Source of the DNA: Paenibacillus sp. N3.4
Lineage (GTDB): Bacteria; Bacillota; Bacilli; Paenibacillales; NBRC-103111
Assembly: GCF_008017805.1 (NCBI RefSeq)
Contig: NZ_VRTT01000032.1
Coordinates: 1 to 64,000 of the forward strand
DNA length: 64,000 bases
Direction: 5' to 3'
Shown in pieces: positions 28,267 to 37,753 of this stretch (the first letter of the stretch is position 1; every line of letters begins with the position of its first letter). The notes under the pieces were generated by a model, which was given only the letters and a program-made list of their open reading frames with translations, was not told the origin of the DNA and made no database searches. A program made the translations under genes and the position numbers.

Positions 28267-29562
28267 ATGAAAAAATGGTTTACTGGCATTTCCATAGCTG
28301 CTGTATCCTCAATGATCGTCATTTCCGGCTGTGGCAGTCAAACGAACAACGCATCTCCTTCACCTGCAGCAACGAACCCTGCTAAATCGACAGAGCCGGT
28401 CACAATTACATTGAACGGTTGGGGCTCCACACCTGAGGAAACCGCATTATTTCAACAAGTTTTAAAAGATTTCCAAGCCAAACATCCGAACATTACCGTC
28501 AAATTTGACGTGATCGCGGATCAATACATGGATGTCATCAAAACTCGTTTGGTCGGTGGTGAAGGCGCGGACGTCTTCTTCCTGGATGCCTTTGAAGCTC
28601 CTGCCCTCATTGCCAAAAACGTTCTCGAACCGCTTGATAGCTACGTGAAGCCTGACTTCGACGTTGCTGACTTCGAAACGCCGCTTCTGAACGCTTTCAA
28701 AGGGAAAGACAACAAAAGCTACGGTTTCCCGAAAGATACTTCTACGCTAGCGCTTTTCTATAACAAGAAAGATTTCGCGGAAGCTGGTATCACGAAGGTG
28801 CCTACAACTTGGGAAGAGCTTCAAGATGCAGCCAAAAAGCTGACAAAAGCTGACGGCGGTAAAGTATCCCGTTACGGATTCGGCTCTGCGCCTGAATTGG
28901 CTCGTCAAATGTTCATGATTCAAGCCGCGGGCGGTAAAGTGTCCGACGATAACGGCAATGCCGCTTTCTCTTCTCCTGAAGCGTTAAAAGGTTTACAACC
29001 CGTTGTTGATATGCACTTGAAAGACAAATCTGCAGGTGAACCGAAGGATCTTGGCGCAGGCTGGGGCGGCGAAATGTTCGGACAGCATAAAGCTTCGATG
29101 GTTATCGAAGGAAACTGGGCAATTCCATATCTGCAAAGCACATTCAAAGATATTGACTTCGGAACAGCTGAAGTACCAACTACTTTCGGTAAAAAAGCGA
29201 CAATGGCTTACACAGTTGCTTACGTGATGAACAAAAGCTCCAAGCACAAGCAAGAAGCATGGGAACTTATCTCTTACCTGACAGGTAAAGAAGGCATGAA
29301 AACTTGGACTAGCAAAGGCTTAGCGCTGCCTACCCGTAAATCGGTAGCCACAGAACTTGGCTTCGACAAAGATCCGCTGCGCGCAGCACTAGTAGCTGGT
29401 AACTCCTACTCCATTCCATGGCAAGCCAAAGAAACATTGCCAACAATCATGAACAACTTCAACAATCAGTTTATTTCCGCCTACCAGGGCAAAGTAAGCT
29501 TGGAAGAAGCGCTCAAAAAAGCGCAAGATACCGCTAATAAAGAAATTGCCGCAGGGAAATAA
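28267..29562 (+). CDS. ABC transporter sugar-binding lipoprotein (family 1)
   Basis: 431 residues. Lipoprotein signal with lipobox ISGC (Cys22), a low-complexity Ser/Ala/Thr linker, then an MBP-like two-lobed fold with WGSTPEE and the GKEGMKTWTSKG region near the end. It captures oligosaccharide for the two permeases that follow. AGGGAGG precedes the ATG. It is placed between the debranching enzyme and the permeases, consistent with uptake of a branched or mixed alpha-glucan oligosaccharide (inference). Confidence 0.93.
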   Translation: MKKWFTGISIAAVSSMIVISGCGSQTNNASPSPAATNPAKSTEPVTITLNGWGSTPEETALFQQVLKDFQAKHPNITVKFDVIADQYMDVIKTRLVGGEGADVFFLDAFEAPALIAKNVLEPLDSYVKPDFDVADFETPLLNAFKGKDNKSYGFPKDTSTLALFYNKKDFAEAGITKVPTTWEELQDAAKKLTKADGGKVSRYGFGSAPELARQMFMIQAAGGKVSDDNGNAAFSSPEALKGLQPVVDMHLKDKSAGEPKDLGAGWGGEMFGQHKASMVIEGNWAIPYLQSTFKDIDFGTAEVPTTFGKKATMAYTVAYVMNKSSKHKQEAWELISYLTGKEGMKTWTSKGLALPTRKSVATELGFDKDPLRAALVAGNSYSIPWQAKETLPTIMNNFNNQFISAYQGKVSLEEALKKAQDTANKEIAAGK

Positions 29563-29580
29563 TCACATATAGCAAAGTCA

Positions 29581-29612
29581 CCGTAAAAGAGGATTAGCTT
29601 CCTCTTTTACGG
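29581..29612 (+). other. Strong intercistronic hairpin
   Basis: A 13-bp perfect stem (29581-29593 with 29600-29612) and a 6-base loop, without a following T-run. It lies between the binding-protein gene and the permeases. Such hairpins commonly protect the upstream mRNA and make the binding protein more abundant than the permeases (established for mal-type operons); inferred here. Confidence 0.6.
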
Positions 29613-29637
29613 CATTTTACGGAAAGGGGGGCTTTTG

Positions 29638-30540
29638 ATGAAAAAACAACGCTGGAACCGCCGCAAGTGGCGGGACGCGATCTCTGGATATTTGTTCGTT
29701 TCTCCGTCACTGATCGTGCTTGGCGCCTTCTTTTTACTGCCTATTCTGTATGCTGTCTTCCTCTCTCTTCATAAGGTTGAGCTGCTCGGTGGAGTAAGTT
29801 ATAAATTCATTGGGCTTCGCAACTTTGCTCGCATCGCCGATGATGATCGTGCCTGGATCGGGCTTCGGAATACAGTTGAATATGCCATATATGTAGTTCC
29901 CATACAAACCATAATCGCCATGTTGATGGCCTCCGTCCTCAATTCCAAAATTAAGTTCCGTAATTTTTTCAGAGTTGTCTACTTCATGCCGACAATTACT
30001 TCATCCGCGGTACTTACACTTATTTTCATGTGGCTTTACAAATCCGACGGATTACTGAATGATATTCTCAATTTCATAGGCATGGACAGCTACAATTGGC
30101 TGGGAGACCCTAGCGTCGCCCTCAAAGGTATTATGATTATGAACATATTTTCCACAGCGCCTCAATTTATGGTTATTTACTTAGCCGCGCTGCAGGATAT
30201 TCCCGATACGCTATATGAAGCGGCTGAACTGGATGGCGCCGGAACCTGGCGCAGATTCATTTCCATTACAGTCCCCATGCTCAAACCAGTTACATTCTTC
30301 GTGGTAACGATGGGATTAATCGGAACCTTCCAACTTTTTGACCAGGCTTATATATTGTCCAGCGGCTCTGGGGGCCCTGATAACTCTACATTGACCCTCG
30401 TGCTGTTGATTTATCAATATGCCTTCAAGAATTTGGACATGGGCTATGCTTCCGCCTTGGCCTTCATGCTAGCCTGCGCCATCATGGTTGTTACGTTGAT
30501 CCAGCGTAAGCTATTCGGCGGCGAAGAGAAATTGAACTAA
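29638..30540 (+). CDS. ABC transporter sugar permease, MalF type
   Basis: 300 residues with six transmembrane segments and the EAA loop (YEAAELDGAGTWRRFISITVPMLKP) that contacts the ATPase. ATG 29638 with AAAGGGGGG upstream. It pairs with the MalG-type permease 17 bases downstream. No ATPase gene is present in the operon, so a shared MsmX-like ATPase encoded elsewhere is needed (known arrangement in Bacilli). Confidence 0.94.
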   Translation: MKKQRWNRRKWRDAISGYLFVSPSLIVLGAFFLLPILYAVFLSLHKVELLGGVSYKFIGLRNFARIADDDRAWIGLRNTVEYAIYVVPIQTIIAMLMASVLNSKIKFRNFFRVVYFMPTITSSAVLTLIFMWLYKSDGLLNDILNFIGMDSYNWLGDPSVALKGIMIMNIFSTAPQFMVIYLAALQDIPDTLYEAAELDGAGTWRRFISITVPMLKPVTFFVVTMGLIGTFQLFDQAYILSSGSGGPDNSTLTLVLLIYQYAFKNLDMGYASALAFMLACAIMVVTLIQRKLFGGEEKLN

Positions 30541-30557
30541 GAGAGGAGAGACCCACT

Positions 30558-31391
30558 ATGGGAGCTTCCAAAACCCGCTCCATTGCGCGCGTATTGACCT
30601 ATGTTATGCTTTTGCTATATGCCGTCATCACCGTTATTCCGTTTTTCTGGGCGCTCTCCGCTTCGTTCAAAACGCTTGCGGAAATCTCCACGACCGGATT
30701 ATCGTTTATTCCAAAGCATTTTACGCTTGATAATTACAAGTACATCTTCACTAGCGAGCAGATGTTCCCTCGCTGGTTTCTGAACAGCGTATTGGTTGGT
30801 GTCTCCGTGACCCTGCTCAATTTACTGCTGAACTCTTTAGCTGGGTATTCCTTAGCCCGCTTTGACTTTCCCGGCAACAAGCTGATTTTCTTCTTCATCT
30901 TAAGTATTCTGATGGTGCCGGACAAAGTTACCCTCATTCCGCAATATCTGATTATTAAAGATATTGGATGGCTAAACAGCTTCAGCGCTCTGATTATTCC
31001 GGCGGCGGTGCAAGCCACTTATATTTTCATGATGCGCCAGTTTTTCATTAGTTTTCCCAAGGAATTGGAAGAAGCCGCTGAAATGGATGGCATGACGCGT
31101 TTAGGCATGTTCTTCCGAGTCGCACTCCCGCTAGCTGGACCACCGCTTGCCGCGATGGCGATTTTCACCTTCATGGGCTCATGGAACGAATTCCTCAAAC
31201 CGCTTCTCTTTATGTCTGAGCGCGCCATGTTCACACTTCCTTTAGGTTTAAACACATTCAAAGGCCAGTACATCTCCTATTGGAACTATATTATGGCAGC
31301 ATCTATGATTTTCACCCTGCCAGCTTTACTTGTGTATGTATTCGGCAATCGCTTTTTCATCAAAGGGATTACATTTACAGGAACCAAATAA
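30558..31391 (+). CDS. ABC transporter sugar permease, MalG type
   Basis: 277 residues, six transmembrane segments, EAA loop EEAAEMDGMTRLGMFFRVALPL and the conserved C-terminus NRFFIKGITFTGTK. It forms the channel with the MalF-type partner. AGAGGAGAG precedes the ATG. It is the last gene of the operon, followed by a terminator. Confidence 0.94.
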   Translation: MGASKTRSIARVLTYVMLLLYAVITVIPFFWALSASFKTLAEISTTGLSFIPKHFTLDNYKYIFTSEQMFPRWFLNSVLVGVSVTLLNLLLNSLAGYSLARFDFPGNKLIFFFILSILMVPDKVTLIPQYLIIKDIGWLNSFSALIIPAAVQATYIFMMRQFFISFPKELEEAAEMDGMTRLGMFFRVALPLAGPPLAAMAIFTFMGSWNEFLKPLLFMSERAMFTLPLGLNTFKGQYISYWNYIMAASMIFTLPALLVYVFGNRFFIKGITFTGTK

Positions 31392-31402
31392 TACATGCAG
31401 AG

Positions 31403-31433
31403 AACCGTCGGAACTTTTTCGGGCGGTTTTTGT
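31403..31433 (+). terminator. Terminator of the glucan/ABC operon
   Basis: AACCG...CGGTT stem followed by TTTTTG, 11 bases past the last stop codon. Confidence 0.7.
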
Positions 31434-31553
31434 TTATTGAATAACCTGTATACATGGGCAAGTACTAAAATAGCTTCGCTAACGATACATATGGTAGTAC
31501 AGGCATTCGTTTGCCTGAACTACTCATAAGTAAGCGTAAAGGAGTCCTTCCTC

Positions 31554-33017
31554 ATGCCATCAACCTCCTCCAACTTATCGCCTATTCGTAAATATATCCT
31601 GACTTTAACCCTAATCACCTCCTTATCAGGCATTGGAGGCGGAACACTCTATCTGTACGGAACCGGACAGACCCTGCCTTCAAAGATTCAGGTTGCTGGC
31701 TGGAAGGTTGGCGGCATGTCTTATATGCAATTTCAACAACAATTGGACCAGAAGCTGCAACGTTATGCCTCTATAAAGGTGCAACTCTCCTCACCGGATA
31801 CGGAGGTTGCTGCTAAAGACATGACGCTTGAGCAGCTGGGGCTGGTTATTCAAAGAGAACAGCTGGATGACACCTTGAAACACTTGTTCCATGCTTCCAT
31901 CGAGGACAGAATTGCCGCCAGATGGTCTTTACGTAAAGCAAAAATCCCTTTATCGGTTTCCATAGACGCAAGTAAACTTAATGCTGCTGTAAAACAAGGC
32001 TGGAAAGAAATCTACGATCGCCAACCTGTTGCCGCAAGGCGTATCGTGAAACCGGATGACTCCATCCAGTACGAACCCGAACGCAGTGTCGTTCGTTTAG
32101 ATACAATCACACTACTGAAAGAGCTTGAGGCGCAACTGCCATCCATTGCAACGATATCCGATGAGCAGACGACACTAAAAGTATCCCTGCCACTTTATAA
32201 AGAGCAACCAGCTATAACGGTTGATGCTCTGACTAACCAGGGAATTGAACGCAAAATATCAGAGTTCACGACCTCCTTTCCCCTCTCGGGTGCAGGCCGT
32301 ATTCATAATATCCGTTCTACGGCTACTTCCATCCAAGACATGCTGCTAGCTCCCGGAGAGACTTTTGATTATAGTAAAATCATCGAGCAAACCGAGACGA
32401 AGTTCGGCTATCAGGAAGCACCTGTCATTCTGAACGGCAAGCTTGTCCCCGGCATCGGTGGCGGTATATGCCAAGTGTCTACCACTTTGTATAACGCCGT
32501 GCTGAGAAGCGGACTTGCCATCGTAGAGCGGCGCAATCATTCGCTGCCTGTCAGTTACGTACCGCTAGGGCAGGACGCTACCTTCGCTGGCGGGTACATT
32601 AACTTCAAATTCCGCAATACTACAGATGCCTATTTGCTTATACGTACTCTAACAACAGATCGAGATGTCACTGTAAAGCTTTTTGGCCGTATGCCGTCAT
32701 CTACTACTTATGATGTCGAGTCGAAAATTATTGAAACTATACAACCAACAATCAAATATTTGCATAATCCCAGCATAAGCCGCGGCTCTATCAAGCCGAT
32801 CAGCACGGGTAAAGAAGGATACGTCGTCGAAACTTATCGGTATAAAAAGGAAAATGGTTCTGTCGTTAGCAAAGAACTCATCTCCAAAGATCGCTATTCT
32901 CCCGTTCCTGCTCTCGTGGCTTCAAACCGCAGCGATATTAAACCGGATGAAGGCAGCCAAGGCGAGAACGGTAAACCGATCCTGGAAGATGGCGTAAAGG
33001 GACCTAATTTCCGATGA
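31554..33017 (+). CDS. VanW family protein with putative peptidoglycan-binding and G5 domains
   Basis: 487 residues: an N-terminal transmembrane segment (about 12-32), a repeat-like region of the PG_binding_4 type (about 40-230), the VanW domain with GGGICQVSTTLYNAVLRSGL and RRNHS, and a C-terminal G5-like segment (about 415-460). VanW proteins are common in sporulating Firmicutes; despite the name their link to vancomycin resistance is weak and a cell-wall role is only presumed. ATG 31554 has AAAGGAG upstream. It stands alone between two terminated units. Confidence 0.88.
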   Translation: MPSTSSNLSPIRKYILTLTLITSLSGIGGGTLYLYGTGQTLPSKIQVAGWKVGGMSYMQFQQQLDQKLQRYASIKVQLSSPDTEVAAKDMTLEQLGLVIQREQLDDTLKHLFHASIEDRIAARWSLRKAKIPLSVSIDASKLNAAVKQGWKEIYDRQPVAARRIVKPDDSIQYEPERSVVRLDTITLLKELEAQLPSIATISDEQTTLKVSLPLYKEQPAITVDALTNQGIERKISEFTTSFPLSGAGRIHNIRSTATSIQDMLLAPGETFDYSKIIEQTETKFGYQEAPVILNGKLVPGIGGGICQVSTTLYNAVLRSGLAIVERRNHSLPVSYVPLGQDATFAGGYINFKFRNTTDAYLLIRTLTTDRDVTVKLFGRMPSSTTYDVESKIIETIQPTIKYLHNPSISRGSIKPISTGKEGYVVETYRYKKENGSVVSKELISKDRYSPVPALVASNRSDIKPDEGSQGENGKPILEDGVKGPNFR

Positions 33018-33161
33018 CATAGGCTTATAGATCTAAAAAACCGAACTTTTTCCCTTTTTCATATCAAACAATGACAGGTCATATGACTCTAGATACTAGG
33101 TCACTATGACTTTTTTCCATTATGATACTCATATAAGGTTAGCACTCAAGGAGGTTAGGCG

Positions 33162-33878
33162 ATGAGTAAAATGGATTATTTTAAAGAATTAAATCACCGA
33201 TTACGCGGACTTCCGGAGAAGGAACGCCAAAATATATTATCTGTTTATGAAGAACTATTTCAAAAAGCAATTGAAAACGGCAAACAAGAAGATGATGTAG
33301 CCCAGTCACTTGGCTATCCGAGAATTCCAAATTGGGATGCCTCCAAAGAAACACCCAAAGAGACACCTCGTGCACAGCAGGAGCCTGTAAAAAGTCCAAT
33401 TCATGTAAACATCGAGAAATCTTATGCAAATCCGGAACCGTCTCGGACATCAGCTCCAACTCAAGCTCGCCCTGATTACCCGCCCTTTGTGCCAAATAAT
33501 CACCCAAATCCGCATATGCATGCAAATCCGTACCCTTACCCTGTTAAACAAGAGTCAGGCATTAAAGCGATTATTGTTAGCATTGCACTGGGATTTTTCA
33601 ACTTGATCTTCATCGTCGGGCCATGGTTTGCTGTCTTCGCAACATTGATTTCCTTATTTGTTTCCGGCTTTGGGCTTCTCATAGCGCCAATTATAGGGAT
33701 TCTGGGCAACTTGTTGGGAGGAACCGGAGGCGATCTACAATTCACAGGATTCGTGCTGCTTGCTTGTTTTGGCCTTGGCATTATCCTGACAACACTCAGT
33801 ACATGGCTAATTAAAGTTTTCTTTAAACTAAGCCGAATGTACATTCAATTTAATGCCAAATTGATTAAGGGGGCTTAA
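33162..33878 (+). CDS. HAAS-domain (DUF1700-like) membrane protein
   Basis: 238 residues. An N-terminal helical HAAS signalling domain (MDYFKELNHRLRGLPEKERQNIL) is followed by a Pro/Asn-rich linker (about 65-125) and several transmembrane segments. AAGGAGG precedes the ATG. It is 3 bases from the DUF4097 gene, the usual partner. In many Bacilli a PadR regulator is the first gene of this cassette; none is seen here. Probably an envelope stress or signalling pair (inference). Confidence 0.85.
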   Translation: MSKMDYFKELNHRLRGLPEKERQNILSVYEELFQKAIENGKQEDDVAQSLGYPRIPNWDASKETPKETPRAQQEPVKSPIHVNIEKSYANPEPSRTSAPTQARPDYPPFVPNNHPNPHMHANPYPYPVKQESGIKAIIVSIALGFFNLIFIVGPWFAVFATLISLFVSGFGLLIAPIIGILGNLLGGTGGDLQFTGFVLLACFGLGIILTTLSTWLIKVFFKLSRMYIQFNAKLIKGA

Positions 33879-33881
33879 GCC

Positions 33882-34766
33882 ATGAAACGTGGAGTGAAAT
33901 TTTTCTTATTGATCGGCTTAGTCTGCTTTGCAGTTGGCATTATCGGAGCTGCGCTATCTTTTAAAACGTGGGATATGAATGAAGGACTTGCCAATGTGGA
34001 TGTGGAAAAGAAAATTTCCGCTGCCAATATCGATACCTTAAGTATTCAAACTGACATTTCCAAAGTTACCTTTATCCCCAGTGACACGAATGAAATTAAA
34101 GTGCACTTAGTGGGGATGCTTAGCAAAGATCGGGCCAAGGATTGCACCATTGAGGCCGTAACCGAAGGCTCTAACGCATGGCGCGTTGATGTTTGTAAAG
34201 ATCGGAAAAAAATTCATATTAACTTTGATTTAACGGAATTAAAAAGTTTGATCCTGAACCGGGGTCCCGGTCTAAGAACCGAAGTAGCCCTTCCGGATAA
34301 AATGTTCAAAGCGATCACTGTTGCTTCCGATACCGGATCCATAAATTTCAAAGAAGTGAAAGCCGAGAAGCTTACTGCAAGTGCAGACACGGGTTCTATT
34401 ACCATAGAAAGTTATATCGGAAAGCAGCTTAGTGCTCAAACGGATACCGGACGTATCACAGTGGGCGAAGGTCAGGGCGAGGTAAAGCTGAAAACAGATA
34501 CAGGCAGTATTTCGGCTAAACTTCATGATATCGGTGACTCGGTCACATTACAATCCGATACAGGCAGTATTCGCCTTCAACTAGATCCACCGCCAGCCGG
34601 AGCGAGCTTTGATCTAGCTACTGATGTCGGCAGCGTTCATCTAGACATACCCGATGTTACGATGACTAAACAAAGTCACAATTCGATTAAAGGCACTATC
34701 GGGGACGGCAGTAAAAAAATATTTCTAAGAACAGATACAGGCTCGATTAATGTTAGCGGCAAATAA
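33882..34766 (+). CDS. DUF4097 family beta-strand repeat protein
   Basis: 294 residues: one N-terminal transmembrane segment (about 8-27) and a surface domain built of short beta-helix-like repeats containing DTGSI (about residues 145-290, at least six copies, e.g. SDTGSINF, ADTGSITI, TDTGSISA). Typical of the putative adhesin family encoded after HAAS proteins. GGGGGC precedes the ATG, and the gene follows its partner by 3 bases. Ligand and function unknown. Confidence 0.85.
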   Translation: MKRGVKFFLLIGLVCFAVGIIGAALSFKTWDMNEGLANVDVEKKISAANIDTLSIQTDISKVTFIPSDTNEIKVHLVGMLSKDRAKDCTIEAVTEGSNAWRVDVCKDRKKIHINFDLTELKSLILNRGPGLRTEVALPDKMFKAITVASDTGSINFKEVKAEKLTASADTGSITIESYIGKQLSAQTDTGRITVGEGQGEVKLKTDTGSISAKLHDIGDSVTLQSDTGSIRLQLDPPPAGASFDLATDVGSVHLDIPDVTMTKQSHNSIKGTIGDGSKKIFLRTDTGSINVSGK

Positions 34767-34878
34767 ACGCATGATCATTTTATCGGTCAAATTCTATGCT
34801 TTCTTCTTTACATGAAAAAATGGGGTTTGTCCCAAAAGGGTAAACTTGAGTGAGTTCATCTCATAATATGTCAAAAAA

Positions 34879-34915
34879 AACCTTCAAAACCACTATAAAA
34901 GTGGAGTTGAAGGTT
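34879..34915. terminator. Bidirectional terminator between DUF4097 gene and arg operon
   Basis: AACCTTCAA...CCAC pairs with GTGG...TTGAAGGTT, with an A-run on one side and a T-run on the other, so it can end both convergent transcripts. Confidence 0.85.
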
Positions 34916-35001
34916 CTTTTTTTCCCAATATTACGTGAAACGTGAGGCTAAACTTTCCGGAAATGACTTTTAAGACAGTCCCTTTTTCACATAAACAGGA
35001 C

Positions 35002-36416
35002 TTATTTACTTTTGTCCAAATACTCCTGTAACCACTCGTTTGACTGCTCCAACACTTGCTCTGCGCGGGCAATAGCTTCCGTAACTTGGTTGCTGGCTGT
35101 TCCGCCGTAAACGTTACGAGCATTAACCACCTGCTCAGGCTGTAACACCTGATATATATCGGACTCGAAGAGGCTTGAGAACGTTTTGAATTCATCGATA
35201 CTCATATCAAGCAGATATTTTTTGTTTTGGATGCAATAGAGTACGGTTTTGCCGATGACTTCGTGAGCTTGACGGAAAGGAAGCCCTTTGTTCACCAGGT
35301 AGTCCGCGATATCCGTTGCGTTTGAGAAGTCCTGATTCACCGCTTGTCTCATTCGCTCCGTATTCACTTTCATCGTGGAAACCATCGGAGCGAACAACTG
35401 CAGCGCCCCCTGTAACGTGCGCACGGTATCGAACATGCCTTCTTTATCTTCCTGCATGTCTTTGTTGTAAGCAAGCGGCAGCGACTTGAGTACGGTCATC
35501 AGACCGAACAAGTTGCCGTAGACGCGGCCTGTTTTACCACGAACGAGCTCAGCGACGTCCGGGTTCTTCTTCTGCGGCATAATCGAGCTGCCGGTGCAGA
35601 ACGCATCATCGAGTTCGACGAACGCGAACTCCGTGCTGGACCAGAGCACCATCTCCTCGCTGAAGCGAGAAAGGTGCATCATGATCATGGACGCGTTAGA
35701 GAGGAACTCCAGAATGAAATCACGGTCGCTGACCGCATCCAGGGAGTTCTCGTACACGCGTTCGAACCCAAGCTGCGACGCCACGAAATGGCGGTCGATC
35801 GGGAACGTTGTGCCAGCTAGCGCGCCAGCGCCCAGCGGCAGGATATTGACACGCTTGTAGCTGTCCTGCAAGCGCTCAAGATCACGTTGAAACATGCTGA
35901 CGTAAGCCATCAGATGATGCGCAAACAGGATCGGCTGCGCACGCTGCAGATGCGTATAACCCGGAACAATCGTATCGATATTGTTCTTGGCTTGCTCAAG
36001 CAATGCTTCCTGTAATTTGATCAAAAGTCCTACAAATTCTACTACACGCTTACGCAAGTAAAGATGCATATCTGTCGCCACTTGATCGTTACGACTGCGT
36101 CCCGTATGCAGCTTGCCGCCAACAGGACCGATCAGGTCGATCAACGTTTTCTCGATATTCATATGAATATCTTCATTATGCACGGAATACTCCAGCTCGC
36201 CGCGGCGAATCATCCCCTGCACAGCATGAAGGCCATCCTTGATCTTCTCAACGTCATCCGCAGGCAGGATCCCGCATTTGCCAAGCATAGTAACATGCGC
36301 TAGGCTACCTTGAATATCCTCCTCTGCCAGCTCTTTATCAAAGTAATCGATGCTGTATATTCTTCAACCAATTGGTCGGTTTGTTTTGTGAATCGTCCAC
36401 CCCAAAGCTTTGACAC
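35002..36416 (-). CDS. argH: Argininosuccinate lyase, with a single-base frameshift near the N-terminus
   Basis: The main frame (35002-36288) carries the fumarase/lyase signature [15 protein letters not shown] and [13 protein letters not shown]. The true N-terminus (GTG 36416, GAGAGGAG upstream; [22 protein letters not shown]) is in another frame. Restoring one base after 36344 gives ...[17 protein letters not shown]... and 471 residues, the normal length. It cleaves argininosuccinate to arginine and fumarate and is the last gene of the arg operon. This indel is the only one of the six not in a homopolymer. Confidence 0.95.
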
Positions 36417-36447
36417 GATAGATGCTCCTCTCATAATTACAACCTAA

Positions 36448-36470
36448 AGGCTTTCCACAGAGGAAAGCCT
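36448..36470 (-). other. Hairpin between argG and argH
   Basis: AGGCTTTCC (36448-36456) pairs perfectly with GGAAAGCCT (36462-36470). It lies in the 74-base gap, the widest between genes of the operon. No good T-run follows; it may attenuate or process the transcript. Confidence 0.5.
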
Positions 36471-36490
36471 ATTTCACACTGGCTATGAAA

Positions 36491-37729
36491 CTACTTCTTT
36501 GCGTTTTGTTCCACGCCAGAAGATACTTTCAGACGAAGGGCATTCAAACGGATGAAGCCTGTAGCATCGCCTTGGTCATAAGCTTTTGTCGGATCTGCTT
36601 CCATCGTAGCAATTTCCGGATTATATAAAGATACTGGGCTCTTCACGCCAGCAGCCATTACGTTGCCTTTGTACAATTTCAAGCGTACTGTTCCCGTCAC
36701 ATTTTTCTGGCTTTCTTCCACAAGCGCTTGAATAGCCAAACGTTCAGGAGCGAACCAGAAGCCGTTGTAAACAAGTGTTGCATATTTCGTGATCAAAGAG
36801 TCACGAAGGTGCATCACATCACGGTCCATCGTGAGGGATTCCATTTTGCGGTGAGCCGTGAAAAGGATCGTACCGCCCGGAGTTTCGTACACGCCGCGGC
36901 TCTTCATGCCAACGAAACGGTTCTCAACCATGTCCACACGGCCAATACCGTGCTTGCCGCCGATTTCGTTCAGTGCTTCCATCACTTGAAGCGGCGTCAG
37001 TTTCGCACCGTTCAGAGCTACGCAGTCGCCTTTTTCGAATTCCAACTCGATGTACTCAGCTTGATCCGGCGCATCCTCCGGAGCCACGCTTAGTACGTAC
37101 ATGCCTTTATTCTCATCTGCCGCTGCATCGAACCAAGGATCTTCCAATACGCCGCTCTCAAAGGAGATGTGCAGCAAGTTACGGTCAGTGGAATACGGCT
37201 TCGCCGCAGATGCCTGAACCGGAATGCCGTGTTTCTCGGCATAAGCGATCATTTCAGCGCGCCCAGGGAACTGTTCGCGGAATGCTTCCAAACGCCAAGG
37301 CGCGATGACGGACAGCTCAGGCGCCAACGCCGCTGCTGTCAGCTCGAAGCGCACTTGGTCATTCCCTTTACCGGTTGCTCCGTGAGCAATCGCTGTTGCG
37401 CCTTCAGCGCGGGCAATCTCGACCATGCGCTTCGCAATCAACGGACGCGCAATGCTTGTGCCGAGCAGGTATTGCCCTTCATACAAAGCACCCGCTTGGA
37501 ACATCGGGTTGATGAAATCCTTCGCGAACTCATCGCGCAAATCGTCGATGTAGATCTTGGAAGCACCCGTTTGGAGTGCTTTTTCCTCCAGACCGTCCAG
37601 CTCTTCCTTTTGCCCGATATCCGCTGTAAAAGCAATAATTTCCGCATCATACGTTTCTTTTAGCCATTTCAAGATAACCGATGTATCCAACCCGCCGGAA
37701 TAGGCGAGTACGATTTTTTCCTTAGCCAT
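36491..37729 (-). CDS. argG: Argininosuccinate synthase
   Basis: 412 residues. ATP-binding PP-loop [28 protein letters not shown], and a substrate-binding region around SYEN-like motifs. It joins citrulline and aspartate using ATP. ATG 37729 has GGAGAG upstream and lies 24 bases after argF. Confidence 0.98.
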   Translation of the reverse strand: MAKEKIVLAYSGGLDTSVILKWLKETYDAEIIAFTADIGQKEELDGLEEKALQTGASKIYIDDLRDEFAKDFINPMFQAGALYEGQYLLGTSIARPLIAKRMVEIARAEGATAIAHGATGKGNDQVRFELTAAALAPELSVIAPWRLEAFREQFPGRAEMIAYAEKHGIPVQASAAKPYSTDRNLLHISFESGVLEDPWFDAAADENKGMYVLSVAPEDAPDQAEYIELEFEKGDCVALNGAKLTPLQVMEALNEIGGKHGIGRVDMVENRFVGMKSRGVYETPGGTILFTAHRKMESLTMDRDVMHLRDSLITKYATLVYNGFWFAPERLAIQALVEESQKNVTGTVRLKLYKGNVMAAGVKSPVSLYNPEIATMEADPTKAYDQGDATGFIRLNALRLKVSSGVEQNAKK

Positions 37730-37753
37730 GTTTAATAATCTCTCCGTTTCTAT

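Noticed and set aside
33018..33161. Possible riboswitch or regulator gene before the HAAS gene
   Set aside because: Too short for a gene, and no conserved aptamer pattern recognised.
34893..35195. 100-codon minus-strand frame downstream of argH
   Set aside because: Overlaps the terminator and the argH end in another frame; no ribosome site.
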